Shown here piece after piece: positions 40,178 through 51,797 of a stretch of 64,000 bases of DNA; position 1 is the first letter of the stretch; each line of letters begins with the position of its first letter. The notes below the pieces were generated by a model. That model did no database searches. It was not told the origin of the DNA and saw only the letters and a list, made by a program, of their open reading frames with translations. A program made the translations under genes and the position numbers. Source of the stretch: Bigelowiella natans CCMP2755 (taxonomy: Eukaryota; Cercozoa; Chlorarachniophyceae); contig ADNK01000879.1 of NCBI GenBank assembly GCA_000320545.1, positions 21,063-85,062 of the forward strand. Reading direction: 5' to 3'.

Positions 40178-42190
40178 TCAGTCCGTATATTTTAACTTGA
40201 AGTCCCTAATCTCTTTCTGCAGCCGTTGTCTCTCCCGTCCCTCCCTATCAGGATTGGCGTCGCTAAGCGCGTGTTGCCGCCTCAGCCCGTCAAGGTACCA
40301 TACCGTAACTGCATACCTGTGTCTCTCACAGGGGATCACCTCGTGGGGAACGCGCTTATCCGAGAAAAATACGACAAGCCGACCAGGAAGAGGCTCGATG
40401 TCGCGGAACTTGCCATCCTCGCTGTGCACCCGGAGCTGCCCCCCCGAGCCTTCTTCCCAACCAACGTTGCAGTAGAACACGCACGTCAGGACGCGTCCAT
40501 TGTCGTTGGGGTTGTCGCAATGCTTGATGTATCGAGCGCCGCCACCAGGATAGCACGTGACCATTGCCTCTTGCCTCTCGAGGTGTGATTCACCAAGCTC
40601 CTTCAACCGTTGGGCAAGCAAATACACGAAGTAGTCTATCAATGTGATAAGGGCGCGGATGTTCTCGCAGCCTGCCTCTTTGCCAGAGAACCATCCCACT
40701 CGATCGCCCCTGACCTTCTTCATTTCGTACTTCAGGTTTCCACCCGTTCGCCCTCCCCCTAGCTGTCCTGACTTGAGTTTCCCCTGCGAGTCGAGTTTCT
40801 TGATGTCCGTGCGGATGCACGATGCAAACCAAGTTTGTACAAAGGTGTCGCAGATAGCCACTGAGTTCTCTTCGAGCTCACATGCTGCTTCCTTAACTAG
40901 CTGACCAATCGCCTCTTTAGCTCCCCATTCAGTATTTGTATCTCCTCCATGAGATTTCTTTTGCGCCTGTGGTGCAGAGATTCTAATATCGTTCTCGTGA
41001 CTCTTGCTGTCGCTGATTTCTTTTTCTTCTTCTTCTTCTTCATCTTCTTCGTCTCCGACCTTGGAATTTAGTGTTGGCGCCGGTTGGTCTTCGTCCTTAT
41101 TCTCCTCATTTGATGTGCCACTGACAATACCATCGATATTTCCAACTACTTCCTTCTTTACAGGAGGACAGACGTGCTGGGATGATGATGATGATGATGA
41201 TGATGGGGCATGTAGCGAGGAGGGAAAGTACGATTCTAATGAAAGGAACGCGGCTTCTAGCGCCATGTTGCGCTCACCTGGGATTCTGACAGCGGTACGG
41301 GAGTCGGTGAACCCCAATAGCGCGTACTCCGCGGCAAGCTGCGCTTTTGCTAGGTTCTTCTGGGCATCCTGTAAGTCTGTCTGAGCCTTCTCCTCGTTTT
41401 TTCGAACAACTACCATGTCAGATGTCAGAGTGGAGATCGATGCTTCGATATTTCTTTTCTCTGCAATCGTGGTTTTCATCTCCTCTGAGATACGGTTTAG
41501 GTCTGCGGTCAGCTCTTGCATGGATTTAGCGAGAAATTCTACTTCCTCCGCTATCCCGCGCTTTTTAGGCTTCATTTCTGATGGGGCTGTTGTGTCTGCA
41601 ACTTGGCTGTCCCCCCCCTGATTCTGTTCTTCTGGGTTTGGTTTTGAATTGCACTTCAGCGATTCTTCCTCCCCCTTCTCCTCATTTTTCAGGAGGTCGT
41701 CAGAGGGCTGCCCCTTCCGCCCCATTTTGAAATCATTCTTCGCTTGCGGAGATTGTGGTTCTTGTACGGCCTTGAGGTCCTCCATTGGGACGTTTTCTTC
41801 GATGTTCTGTTCATCGTCTATGTATTGCACGTCACAGTGCTTACCATCTAGATTGACACGAATAATTTTACATTTGAACCAGTATTGGTCATCTATGCCA
41901 CGCTCACAGGTGTCTCCGGCAACGAGACGACTCTTTTCGGAAACGAGAGTTATCGCCGCTTTTTTGCCTTCCTCACCCTTCCCGCTTGCATCATGATCCT
42001 CTACCCGCCTAAGCTCTTCTATGTGAACACCATTCTCTGTATTTCCCTCATCGTCTATGTATTGCACGTCGCAATGCTCTCCGTCGGAGTCAAACCGCAC
42101 AATCCGACACTTAAACCAAAACTGATCGTCGATCCCCCTCTCGACAACGTCTCCCACTGCAAATCCCAGCGCTACTCCCTGTCCGGACAT
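40178..42190 (-). CDS. Tandem Tudor-like, coiled-coil, HIF-prolyl-hydroxylase-like 2OG oxygenase
   Basis: A single uninterrupted 670-residue frame. The C-terminal domain matches the EGLN/PHD group of Fe(II)/2-oxoglutarate prolyl hydroxylases: YPGGGARYIKHCDNPN supplies the HxD pair (His557, Asp559), VPHEVIP the distal His (616), and HRYAVTVWY the 2OG-binding Arg (625). The upstream helices RVGWFSGKEAGC and LIDYFVYLLAQRLKEL also fit this family. The N terminus has two copies of a Tudor/agenet-like repeat of about 50 residues, each with RGIDDQ(F/Y)WFKC and HCDVQYIDDE, at roughly residues 10-60 and 90-140. Residues about 215-290 form a coiled coil. A poly-Ser stretch and an acidic stretch follow. 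In animals PHD enzymes sense oxygen through HIF; in protists relatives modify other proteins such as SKP1 or ribosomal proteins. The Tudor repeats suggest recruitment to a methylated or RNA-linked target, which is inference. Lack of introns is unusual here. Confidence 0.95.
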   Translation of the reverse strand: MSGQGVALGFAVGDVVERGIDDQFWFKCRIVRFDSDGEHCDVQYIDDEGNTENGVHIEELRRVEDHDASGKGEEGKKAAITLVSEKSRLVAGDTCERGIDDQYWFKCKIIRVNLDGKHCDVQYIDDEQNIEENVPMEDLKAVQEPQSPQAKNDFKMGRKGQPSDDLLKNEEKGEEESLKCNSKPNPEEQNQGGDSQVADTTAPSEMKPKKRGIAEEVEFLAKSMQELTADLNRISEEMKTTIAEKRNIEASISTLTSDMVVVRKNEEKAQTDLQDAQKNLAKAQLAAEYALLGFTDSRTAVRIPGERNMALEAAFLSLESYFPSSLHAPSSSSSSSSQHVCPPVKKEVVGNIDGIVSGTSNEENKDEDQPAPTLNSKVGDEEDEEEEEEKEISDSKSHENDIRISAPQAQKKSHGGDTNTEWGAKEAIGQLVKEAACELEENSVAICDTFVQTWFASCIRTDIKKLDSQGKLKSGQLGGGRTGGNLKYEMKKVRGDRVGWFSGKEAGCENIRALITLIDYFVYLLAQRLKELGESHLERQEAMVTCYPGGGARYIKHCDNPNDNGRVLTCVFYCNVGWEEGSGGQLRVHSEDGKFRDIEPLPGRLVVFFSDKRVPHEVIPCERHRYAVTVWYLDGLRRQHALSDANPDREGRERQRLQKEIRDFKLKYTD

Positions 42191-42471
42191 AAGCTACTCG
42201 AGCATCATGGACCGAAGAGAAGACTGATAACGAGGACGGGGACTCCGCACAATAAGGAATAGAGACAAAAACCGAGGCGGTGGGAAGGCTGCTCCCAGCG
42301 AGAGGATCAGTTACGATGACAATGAGCACTGGGAGAACAGTTTCGATTTATTGCCTGCGACATGATTTCTTACGTTGTCGTAGGGTGGAATTCAGTCCCT
42401 ATTGTTTGCGATTTTTCGCCACTCAAAGATCCCCTTCCTCCCTTCCGCTGGAGCGCTTCTCGCTTGCTACG
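42191..42471. promoter_or_regulatory. Compact divergent promoter region
   Basis: Only about 280 bp separate the start of the hydroxylase gene (minus) from the start of the small Lys/Ser-rich gene (plus). Both promoters must be here or overlap the genes. No TATA-like box stands out. Confidence 0.35.
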
Positions 42472-43003
42472 ATGCAGAGTGCCACGAAGGACGAAGCAAA
42501 GGTTGCACGCGTAGGATGAGAGAGGAGGAGAACGAAACATGAAATAACAAGATCGATTGTTGCAGGATACCGGTAAAAGCAAATTGAGCGACGGAGGGGC
42601 AGAGAAATCTAAGACTGCCAAGGGAAGTGAATCTCTTGTGAAAGACGTGCCATCGGTACAGTATTAATTGAGCGCTATTATTCTATCTTCGAGTCTAAGC
42701 TCAGGGAAGTAATTTGCAATCATGTGAGGATCCTACTTTTACTGCAGAACAAAGTCGAGTTAAAGAAGTACAAGTCTGTATCCGATGAAATGCAAGGTGA
42801 AGTGACTGTAGCCGCTTCCACTGAAGACAAGAAGTTCAATGATAAGCTCCTGCTATAGGATTAACTATATAGTGCTACAATAATATACAAAAATTCTAAT
42901 TTATCAGGAGGTTTGCTCCGACAAGAAAGCCTTGGATATACTACAAAGGGAGATAAATATCAGGCATCTACTCAGGAATCTACTCAGGAAGAGTCACGGT
43001 AAC
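42472..43003 (+). CDS. Small Lys/Ser-rich protein, unrecognised
   Basis: Four short exons join in consistent phase to give about 85 residues: MQSATKDEAK (42472-42501), DTGKSKLSDGG...KDVPS (about 42566-42655), NKVELKKYKSVSDEMQ (about 42749-42796) and GLLRQESLGYTTKGDKYQ with a Ser/Thr/Gln-rich end (about 42908-43003). Introns are about 65-110 bp and plain. Charged and probably helical; no signal peptide or membrane segment. No family recognised. It is divergent from the hydroxylase gene and could share its control. Because all exons are short, a false chain cannot be excluded. Confidence 0.5.
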
Positions 43004-43240
43004 GGCACTTTCTTCAGATTGAATGCTAATCTATCTCGTCATATAGCTAATAACTATTAATGCATCGTGGTTGTGCATTATTAAATTTTGTGCACTAGTA
43101 TACCTCAGACTATACTGCATAGTAACTGTTGGCTAATTGGGCTAGTATAAGATCGTACTGTACTGCTAGACTGCTCTCAAATTGATGCGTCACATACGCA
43201 CGCGTGCAGATTATAGACACGTAATATCATATATATATTA

Positions 43241-43256
43241 TATATGCTATTACTAT
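43241..43256. repeat. Left copy of 16-bp direct repeat flanking LINE remnant
   Basis: tatatgctattactat occurs here and exactly again at 43905-43920, bracketing a 648-bp segment with a retroelement-type ORF. This fits a target-site duplication. Confidence 0.7.
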
Positions 43257-43277
43257 GACTTATTATAGACACATAAT

Positions 43278-43326
<49 letters not shown>

Positions 43327-43904
43327 CGGATGTAATGAAGAATTAAATTTTTTCAATGGTCATCCTGATGTAGCTGTGCAATGCAGCGGCTACAGCGCTA
43401 ATGTTACATCTGTTGGTTTCTGCCACCACGTGCTTCATGCATTTGAAAGCGTCCTCATGCGACCGATGTTGCCGCGCACTGCGCGCAGCAGTTCTGGAGT
43501 TCTTTTCAGCCTTTGTCAGCCGGTTCGTGTCGTCGTTGCGATTCATGATCGCGCGCATTTGATTGCGCAATCTGATTTGTTCTCGACTGTGTGTTGGACA
43601 TTGCAGGAGATGATCCATGTCCTTCAGGATGCCACATGCATCGCACGTGGCATCTTGCTCTGTGCATTGTCCACGTGAGAACCTGAATTTTCCAAGATTG
43701 CCGACACCACAGATGGCGCGCATCCATGATGTAGCAACACTTGGAAGTTTTAGTTTGATGCCGGTGATCGAAGATGACGGAAGGAATCCAAGATTCTTGA
43801 GATGCACAGCTCGCAATGAATCATTGGACCATTCCTCTTCGAATTCGTTAAAAGCACAGGATTTCATCACCTTGTGATGTTTTTTCAGTTCTTTACATAT
43901 GTAT
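43257..43904 (-). mobile_element. 5'-truncated non-LTR retrotransposon remnant
   Basis: The minus strand carries a 175-codon frame (43343-43870) whose middle contains CDACGILKDMDHLLQCP, a CX2CX7HX4C zinc-binding pattern like that found after the reverse transcriptase in many LINE ORF2 proteins. The preceding text (SWMRAICGVGNLGKFRFSRGQC) also fits such C-terminal tails. The end distal to the ORF start holds an (AT)n run at 43280-43321, placed where a LINE 3' tail is expected. The segment is bracketed by an exact 16-bp direct repeat. No reverse transcriptase or endonuclease is present, so it is a dead 5'-truncated copy. Confidence 0.65.
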
Positions 43905-43920
43905 TATATGCTATTACTAT
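43905..43920. repeat. Right copy of 16-bp direct repeat flanking LINE remnant
   Basis: Exact second copy of the 16-mer at 43241-43256. Confidence 0.7.
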
Positions 43921-44776
43921 ATGTCTATTATGCAGCAATACGCGTTGAATGACCGAAGCTGCATTCATTTGTGCACATGAACGTCACCTCTAGTCGTCGT
44001 AATTGAATGTGTCGAACGAAGGCCGGTTTATTTATCTATCAAAAAATTGCAAGAGATGCTTTAAGGTGCTGCACATATGCACAGCAAAAATGTGCATTTG
44101 GACATCATGCATCCCTCATGCAAGGGTGCGTGGCGCTAAGAAAGATTGTCATGACCTCCTAGCCAAGAATGCAACGTCTACTCGCAGCGATGAGCACTTC
44201 TAGACTTGCTGTCAATGAACAGATCTAGAGATCTAGCATGTGAGATGCATGAAACACCAGCTAGCTAGCGCTAGTAGCCAGTGCCGTCTAGCCGTGCAAA
44301 CAAAATGCGCAGCGGTGAGTGTACACGTCTAGACGCGCTAGCGCGCACGTGCGTGTGAGGAGTTTACACTGTGCACGTACATGTCTTGTTCTTATTTTTG
44401 TGGTGTGTGCTAGCGTTATATTGCCGCAGCGCACGATCTCGATGCAACTTAGGCTGGCTAGCTGGCCCCTCGTCGCTAGCGCAATGCATGTCCATAGCAT
44501 GTGGATGTCTGGTGTGCCTATGCTGTTAGGTGTAGAGATGCTCTGCACTGGACCATCGGTGTGATGATTGTGATGATTGACGCACATGGAGCACATGCAA
44601 CATGAAGCTAGCGTAGCCATCTGAGTCATGCAATTGTGTCAATCTAGATTGCATGTCCTAGCTATATGTATGGCAATCTGCCTTCCCGTTAATTTCTTAT
44701 TTATTTACTCTATTCTTACATTTACATGATTTGTCATGCGCACACAAGAAACAACACGGTCCACCACCTTTATGTC
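43921..44776. other. CTAG-rich spacer
   Basis: No supported gene. Runs such as gctagctagcgctagtagc (near 44262) and many CTAG and GCATG words occur, with no microsatellites. Confidence 0.45.
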
Positions 44777-47277
44777 TCATGAATATTGCGGCGATACATT
44801 CTTCGCTACCTTCTGGACAGCATCCAGAATACGTTTTGTAAGGTCTTTGTCTTTGGCCTGCGCGCGAGGAAATTAGGAGGAGGTAGAATCACGAGTGATC
44901 ACTACTATGTGTTATGTGAACTTGCATCAATCTCACTCCATTCTCATGTGAGGGGAAGAGGAATGTCTACCTTCAATGCGAAAAGGCCACAAACGTTCGA
45001 GTATGGCAGTACATTTTCTCCGGTAACTTTAGGGGCCTATAAAATAGACCAGTCGAGGAAGGAGATGAAATAATGGTCACGAAGGTAAATAATTTCCCCT
45101 CATTTTTAAAAAAAAATCAAGGTTCACACCGACTCTATGTCTGCAGAACTACAATAATAGTAGCAGTATGAATAGTTGGTAAGGAGTTCAACAATCATTA
45201 CCGGTTTTATCCTTCCCATCTCCTTATCCTTGGCGTTGTACTTCGTCAAGTATGCTTCTGGGTTTAAGTCCATGTTCACATCACTAATCTTGTATTGGTA
45301 CGATTCGATCGAGCGGTTGCTCTGCACGGTAGTGAGCTTGGATAATACACCTGATCATCGGGAGGATAAGCTTAAAACTATATCTGCAACTACCTCACAC
45401 CCCTCGCCACAGTATCTTTTACTACTTAGTGTGTCGTGTGTGTGTGAGTTTTGAGTTTTGAGTGTGAGCGTTCACAAACCTCCCGTGGCTTCGATGACCG
45501 CTTGAGCTGCACATGTATCCCACCTGAAAAATTTTGTGAACAACTATGATGCGACGGTGATGATGACAATGATAATGACAATTGAATATGAGGAGAATTG
45601 CTTAGTTATTAGAAAGTTCTCCTACCTAGAAACGCCTCTGTCTTGAATATATGCAGTGCCTTTGCCCTCAAGTAAGAGGAGCATTTTGTTGCCACACCCC
45701 TGAGTATATTCACACACACACACACACACAAACACACATATTCTGAGTCTTCACAGCCGAACGGCATCACTCAGGAAAATTAATAGAACGGGGGGGGGGG
45801 GGGGGATATGGTTTACAAGGCCATAAGAAAGTCTTCCTACCCCGGCTTTGTAGCGGACGAAACCCAGCTCCTCGATTAGCGCTTCTGTGAACTTTGTTAT
45901 ACCACCATTCGATGTCAATAAGGATTCCTGAGCTTTGCCGTCCGAGTAATCTAACACGCCATTCGTGTATCCTTCCTGTTTGCAGCCGGCCATATAGGTG
46001 AGCTTGCCTCCTTCCTCGAGCGGAATGGGGCGGAACACTATCCCAGCTACAGGGAGCTTATCCTGTACAGAATGAAATAGAGGATGGGTGTGGTTAAAAT
46101 GTTCATTGATTATGATCATATGATCCTGGGTTATGAGGAGGCGACAACAAAGCACTCGCTACGTATATCCCGCTGTGTATCTATTTGAGTTGTTCTGTGC
46201 TCAAAATCTTGACTGAGTATATGCTCGGCTTTTGCACAACTAACCCGCGTGAAGCCGATGCAGATGGAGCACTGGCTGCCCAGCCCTGTGCAAAACTCCT
46301 TGGTGCCGTCGATGGGATCCACGAATACACCAAGCTCTGCAGTAACCATCAAGAGAACGTGAATGGGTCAAGGCAGCAGGAAAGACAGGGAGGATAAGGA
46401 TGAGGAGGAACAGGATGCAGGTAGGGGGAAGTGTGTAGGAATTCGTGTTTGTGGGTTGGTGTTAGGGCATGTTCATAAACTGAATGAGCTCTCCATCCTC
46501 TTCTCTTCTTAACTACCTTTGTAGGCCTCCGCGTCAACCAATTTGGCCAGTTTTTTTATCTCAGCAAAGGTTTTTGCGAACGACTCAGAAAGGTCGGTTG
46601 GAAGCTCCATTCCATCAATAGAATATGGAGCCTTAAATGAGAGCAGCAGCAATACAATAAAGGGAAGATTGAGAACAATTGTTTTCGAGGAGGCAGGCTG
46701 TACTTGATACCTTTTCGATATTGATATTCGACGATGATTCCTCTCCACAAAATTCTTCAAACTTGTCAGATGGAAACATTGTCCGGACCATTACCTGAAC
46801 GAGGGCATCTGCAACATAGAAAGTGAAAGGATGTTCAATGGAGTTGCAATTATGAATACCTGCAATCGTGAAGAAGCTATTATCAGACTTTTCCTTCATT
46901 AACTTGCGGTCTTCGTTCAACCTGTAACATGATGCAGTGATGATTATACACGTGGTACACACCACACAAGACACACACACACACACATTGGAAAAATGCT
47001 CATAACCTCACAATGTACCGGTTCAACACCAAAATGCAAATAAAATTAACTCTGGATAGAATAAATCCGATTTCCCTCCACCCCATATAAATGTTTTTAT
47101 ATCCTCAACGATAGCTAAAGAGTGTAGGCCCTATACTCAAATATTAAATGCACGATAAAACCCCTACCTTTTGTAAACATCTTGAACAAACTTTGACATT
47201 TCAAAGCATCCTTTCTCTGAGATCTTCAGCAATTCGGTGAGAGGTCTCTCCACCCTTGACTTCTTTTCTGATGACAT
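44777..47277 (-). CDS. Inositol-monophosphatase-superfamily phosphatase
   Basis: Mg2+/Li+-type sugar- or inositol-phosphatase fold. Metal-site motifs in order on the minus strand: FEEFCGEESS (about 46735-46765; GEE motif), VDPIDGTKEF (about 46290-46325; the DPIDGT signature) and WDTCAAQAVIEATGG (about 45480-45525; the WD...A/C...GG signature). The N terminus (Met at 47277) begins with a helical region, then KSDNSFFTIADALVQ, which fits the lithium-sensitive phosphatase N domain. The last exons encode APKVTGENVLPYSN and a terminal helix ending at the TGA at 44777-44779. About 10 exons, normal length near 370 residues. The loop between GEE and DPIDGT is longer than in plain inositol monophosphatase, as in bisphosphate nucleotidase or inositol polyphosphate 1-phosphatase, so substrate is not decided. 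Confidence 0.9.
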
Positions 47278-48411
47278 GCTTGATTTTCTATACTTTCCAC
47301 AAATCCAAACAGTACCCATATGAGATCAAGGGAGTCCGTTGGGTTCCCTAAATAGAATTGCCACACTCAAAAGACGATAACTCGAGATAATGCAAATAAC
47401 ATGTGTTTTGCCAGATTGCACATAAAATTGTGCAGAAAATTTGCTCTAAAGCATTGATTACCACGAATCTATATTGTTTCAATAAGAAATTGCTAACAGG
47501 CAACAGTGTGGTGAGTACGTGAGCCGGTAGCAAAACTATGTGTCCTGCACACGGAATGGTGGGTTGTGACCTTGTTTTTTTCGCTTGGGTAACTTCAGAT
47601 ACAACTATTCGCTGAAGAAAGACCAATATTACGAAAATCCTTCCCAATTTTTACAATTATTTGTATGAACTTCGAATTCCTCGAAAAATCTCAGGCGCTT
47701 CAACTTTGACCAAAACAAACAGCATTTGGTGGGCTCCGTTGGTATTTTTCAGATTAAGTAAACGTTTACCTTAATTAGTAGAAGACAAGAAAAACGAATC
47801 GCATGCGATTCTACGACTAACGTGATTTCTCGACGAAGAATAGGTTTTGCCGTCTCCAGGAATCCTGGAATCCTAGGGAATCCGGAATCCTTGATTCTCA
47901 AAATGACTTTCAGCTCGAATATCTGACAATTTTTGACCAAGATCTTTCAAATTGGTGATCGGGTGCAACCTTTTTTCAAACAAGTGTGAACCAAATTGTA
48001 TGTCTTCAGACAGAAATTTAAACTGAAGCATTCGGCATCCATGTTCTGTGTAACACTTGCTTGCTGAAATTTGTCCTCTATTTTTTTTCCGTGTGTTCTT
48101 CCGTGATTTTTTCCTCGACGTCAAACGAAGTAGCAGGTTTGAGGTTCAACTACCAAGCATCGACCTTCCTTGGATACTGCTCGGTTAAAACGTGACAGGA
48201 ATGGCGTTGAGTTTAGTCAAGAGACACAATAAATTTGAAGTCGCACTCTCCTCAATATTTATGTCGTAGGAATGAAAATGGTGACCGTTTGTGCATTACG
48301 ACATCCCTATCATCTCTGGGTACAAAATCACGTGCTCTAAAGGGTTTTGAGGCACGGGACCTGAGTGACCTTTCCAACTGTACAGCAACACGGCAACGGG
48401 AAGAAGGGGAA
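47278..48411. promoter_or_regulatory. Divergent spacer between phosphatase and EXO70
   Basis: About 1.1 kb without microsatellites or a supported gene; presumed promoters of both neighbours. Short near-repeats of GGAATCC occur around 47858-47892. Confidence 0.3.
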
Positions 48412-51051
48412 ATGGTCATCGCTCCCGCAGATGTGCCCGTAGCCTTTTTTCCCTCATGGTTGACCTTATTACTCCTTTTTTTGTTGGTTTCTACGAGTAG
48501 GACGAGGAACTGAGAAAGATAGACATCTTGAAGAAGAACATGGCTGATTGCCAGGTTGATTTTCGTGAATGTGCTTTCAGCAACCGACGAAAAATATTCA
48601 AGAAAATATGATAATTTTTGTTTACTCTAATTAGGAAATTACGGATCACATTCTGGGAATCCTTGCGGTATGATTACTCCGTTATCCACCATCAATTTTG
48701 CGAAGTCAGTAAGAGTTTTGATGCCGTTGATTAGTCTTTCGAGAACAGACTGGGGGTTCTAAGTAACAAGATTGAGCCAATATACAAGTCCACACAGAAA
48801 ATGGTCATCAAGCGCAAGGTGTAAGTGACCACCAAAGAGAAAGGCGAGAGTTCATCGCTCCATATTGAATTATTTGTGCTTCCGACAGAACATCGAGTCA
48901 ACGATTGGCGCCGTTGACCAGCTAATCGAGAATGCAGAGCTAGGTGATAGCAAGCTTTATAGAACACAATATTGATTAGATTAGATATTTACTTGCTTTA
49001 CGTGAGTCACCTGAAGATGACTTTGAAAACTCCTTGCTCGATTGGTCATCAGCGCGATCAGCAAAGCTACAGTTGAGCGAAGTGTCTATCAAAATTGATC
49101 AACAAGGGTTCCTCAGGTCCTTATCTAGTTTGTAAAATTTCTTATATTTCTCCCCTTGCCCTTATTAAACTTCGAAATCGCCCCAATGTGCACCCCTTAC
49201 TTTTACCATCACGCTAGCCTGTTAGAGAAGATTGAAGTGGCGATGATGTACTTCTACAAAAACAAAGTGCTGAAAGATGCATTACAGGTTCGTATACACA
49301 GGATGCTGTTGCTACATGTTGAAAAGTATTGAAAAGTATCTAATTTACTTTATCATTGCTGTTCCCATGAATGCAGAAGGCGGACACTACCGCCAAGCAC
49401 ATTCTCTCTGTCGTCGTCTCACTTTATACAATGTGCGAAAATTCTGTCCAGCGACAGGGCTGATGATCTTGTCGAAATGAATGATCTATCTGCATTGGCG
49501 CTTGTTGTACATACTCTTGTTGGTTGATTAGCACTTCAAGGATCTGAGAGACGCGCTGCGACAAGGACTAGATCAATGCGAACAACACTTCAAGGTGATG
49601 CGCTGTGTTGCTATGTTTTTTTGCTGATGATTAGCGGATAATAGGGTTCATGTAGTGATATTGGTGATGATACCTAAACCGTAACCAGCTGAGAAAATTG
49701 AAGAGAAGCTTGAAGCAGAACAAATTTGATTCGCGACCTTCTCTTATCTTTTTGCTCTCGGGTACTACTTCTACTAGTACCCGAGGCCAATACTTTCATT
49801 CCTTGTCAACAGTACACAATGATGCAGCCAAGTATGCAACCTCCTTTTCACCTATCACTCTCATCCTCCTGCTCCTCCTCCCTCCTCATCCTCCCCTAAT
49901 CCATCTATCTCCGGTTCATAAAGAACATGGTGCATAGCACACCTCCGTACGTCCCAGTGCGGCTGTTAACATCGGAGCTTTGGCCAGCTGCTGCAACGGC
50001 CGCTGCTATGCGTCGAACGCCCTCGGAATACAAGGACAATGCTTCTCAGACGCAGCATTCTTATATGGTAATAGAGAGGCTTCGTAGACAGCAAGCAGAG
50101 CAAGTACTATCGAGGATGATGATGATGATGATGATGAAATGCGTGATGGAAGTATCTGTAAGATTCGCCTGGTTGCACCCCGTCTGAACGTTACAACACG
50201 ACTGCTGAGTGATGATTATTCCCCACTCAAAACTGCTATTCTTTGGCGCCAGTCTTTTTCAGTTGCATCCGGCTTTTCAGGAGATGGTGGCGAGGAGGAT
50301 GCCGTAGCTGTTGCTGCTGCTGCTAATGCGGCTGCTGCGGCTGCTGCTGGAGAGGTGGTTTTCATCACACGCGTGCAGCATTATGAAGCCCAACAACCGG
50401 ATATGCGGATGTGTTCTTGATGGCAGTGATGAAGTGATGTTGTTGAGAGAGTGTTCGAAACAGAATTCTTTTCATTATGAAGAAAATGTTTTAAGTCATG
50501 AGATGGCTTGAAAAAACGGAAACACCGATCGTCTTTTTACCCTCACGCCACGACTCAAGACATGCCTTTTGGTACAGCTGCAAACCAAGATCTCTGCTGC
50601 TGAAACAAAGCTATTCTAACGATGACCCTTCCTAGACGACGCAGAGTCGACTTTTGATCATCATCTGTCCCCCTCCCCCTCACCCCTCCGTTCTACCAAA
50701 GGAGCTTGAGGAGGATGAAGAGGACCTTCTAAAGGAGACGCTGATTTTCGAAATGATTAGTGATGGTGGGTGTAATATTGGAAGATACAGAAGGCATGAT
50801 GCTTACCACCCACCAGCACGCCGCCACTATCCGTTGCAATTATCATCTTTATTGGTGACTCATGATTCATCATTAGAGACGATGGAGAGATACGGTGCAG
50901 TTGCGCAATGCTTGTCGAGAAACGGAAGGGTAGGGAGCTCCAAGGGGGGAGGAAGGGAGGAGGGGAACATAGAAAGTCGAAAAAGTTGTACTGCTCTCAG
51001 AACTCTGTGTAATTCTCTTTCCTTCGTTAATTCTTGGTATTATATCGTCGT

Positions 51052-51082
<31 letters not shown>

Positions 51083-51761
51083 CCATCATCATCACCATCA
51101 TCGTTTTGTGTTTATTGCAGGCCTCTACGGTGAAAGAAGTGTTGGTCCATGAACGCTCCAAGCAAGTGATAAAAAGGAGAGGGGCGATCTTTTTGATGAT
51201 GATGACAATAATGATGACGATGCTAAATCCCTCTCATTCTCTCTCCCCGTCGTCCCCATTATACAATGAAATGCGTCTGTCAAAATGTATTTGTATATGC
51301 ACTCATATACAACAACCCATTATGTGCGTTTGCACGTGCCTGTGTGTAGCACGTGCACGCATCCGTCTCTCGCATCTAACGTCGAATCAATTTTCCTCTT
51401 CTCTCTTAGATTTTGTCCTTTTTCGAGTACATATTCTTTGATCCATCTGCGAAGAAGCTAGCCGTAAGCGAGGACTATGAAGCGACTACCAAGTTCCTCA
51501 TGGTGATGCTGCTGCTGCGTACATGCTTTGTGTTTGTGTGGCGTGTCCATGAATAAGCTGTTTGTGCAATGAATTCAACTGCATGTTGCTGTTTCTCTCT
51601 TCATTTTCTTCTTCTTCATCATCATCATCATCTTCTTCTTCTTCTTCTTCTATCGGACTCATAAGGACCGCCTCAAAGACGTCACAGTTCATAGCAGCAG
51701 CTTTGTTGGCTCCAACGCAAGGATGAGCGCAATCAGCTATCAGGTTTCTCGGTTGTATGTG

Positions 51762-51797
<36 letters not shown>

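Noticed and set aside
42472-48556. Joining the small Lys/Ser-rich exons to EXO70 as its 5' end
   Set aside because: The small gene closes with an in-phase stop at 43001-43003, and EXO70 has its own in-phase ATG at 48412. A 5-kb intron containing a whole opposite-strand gene is not needed.
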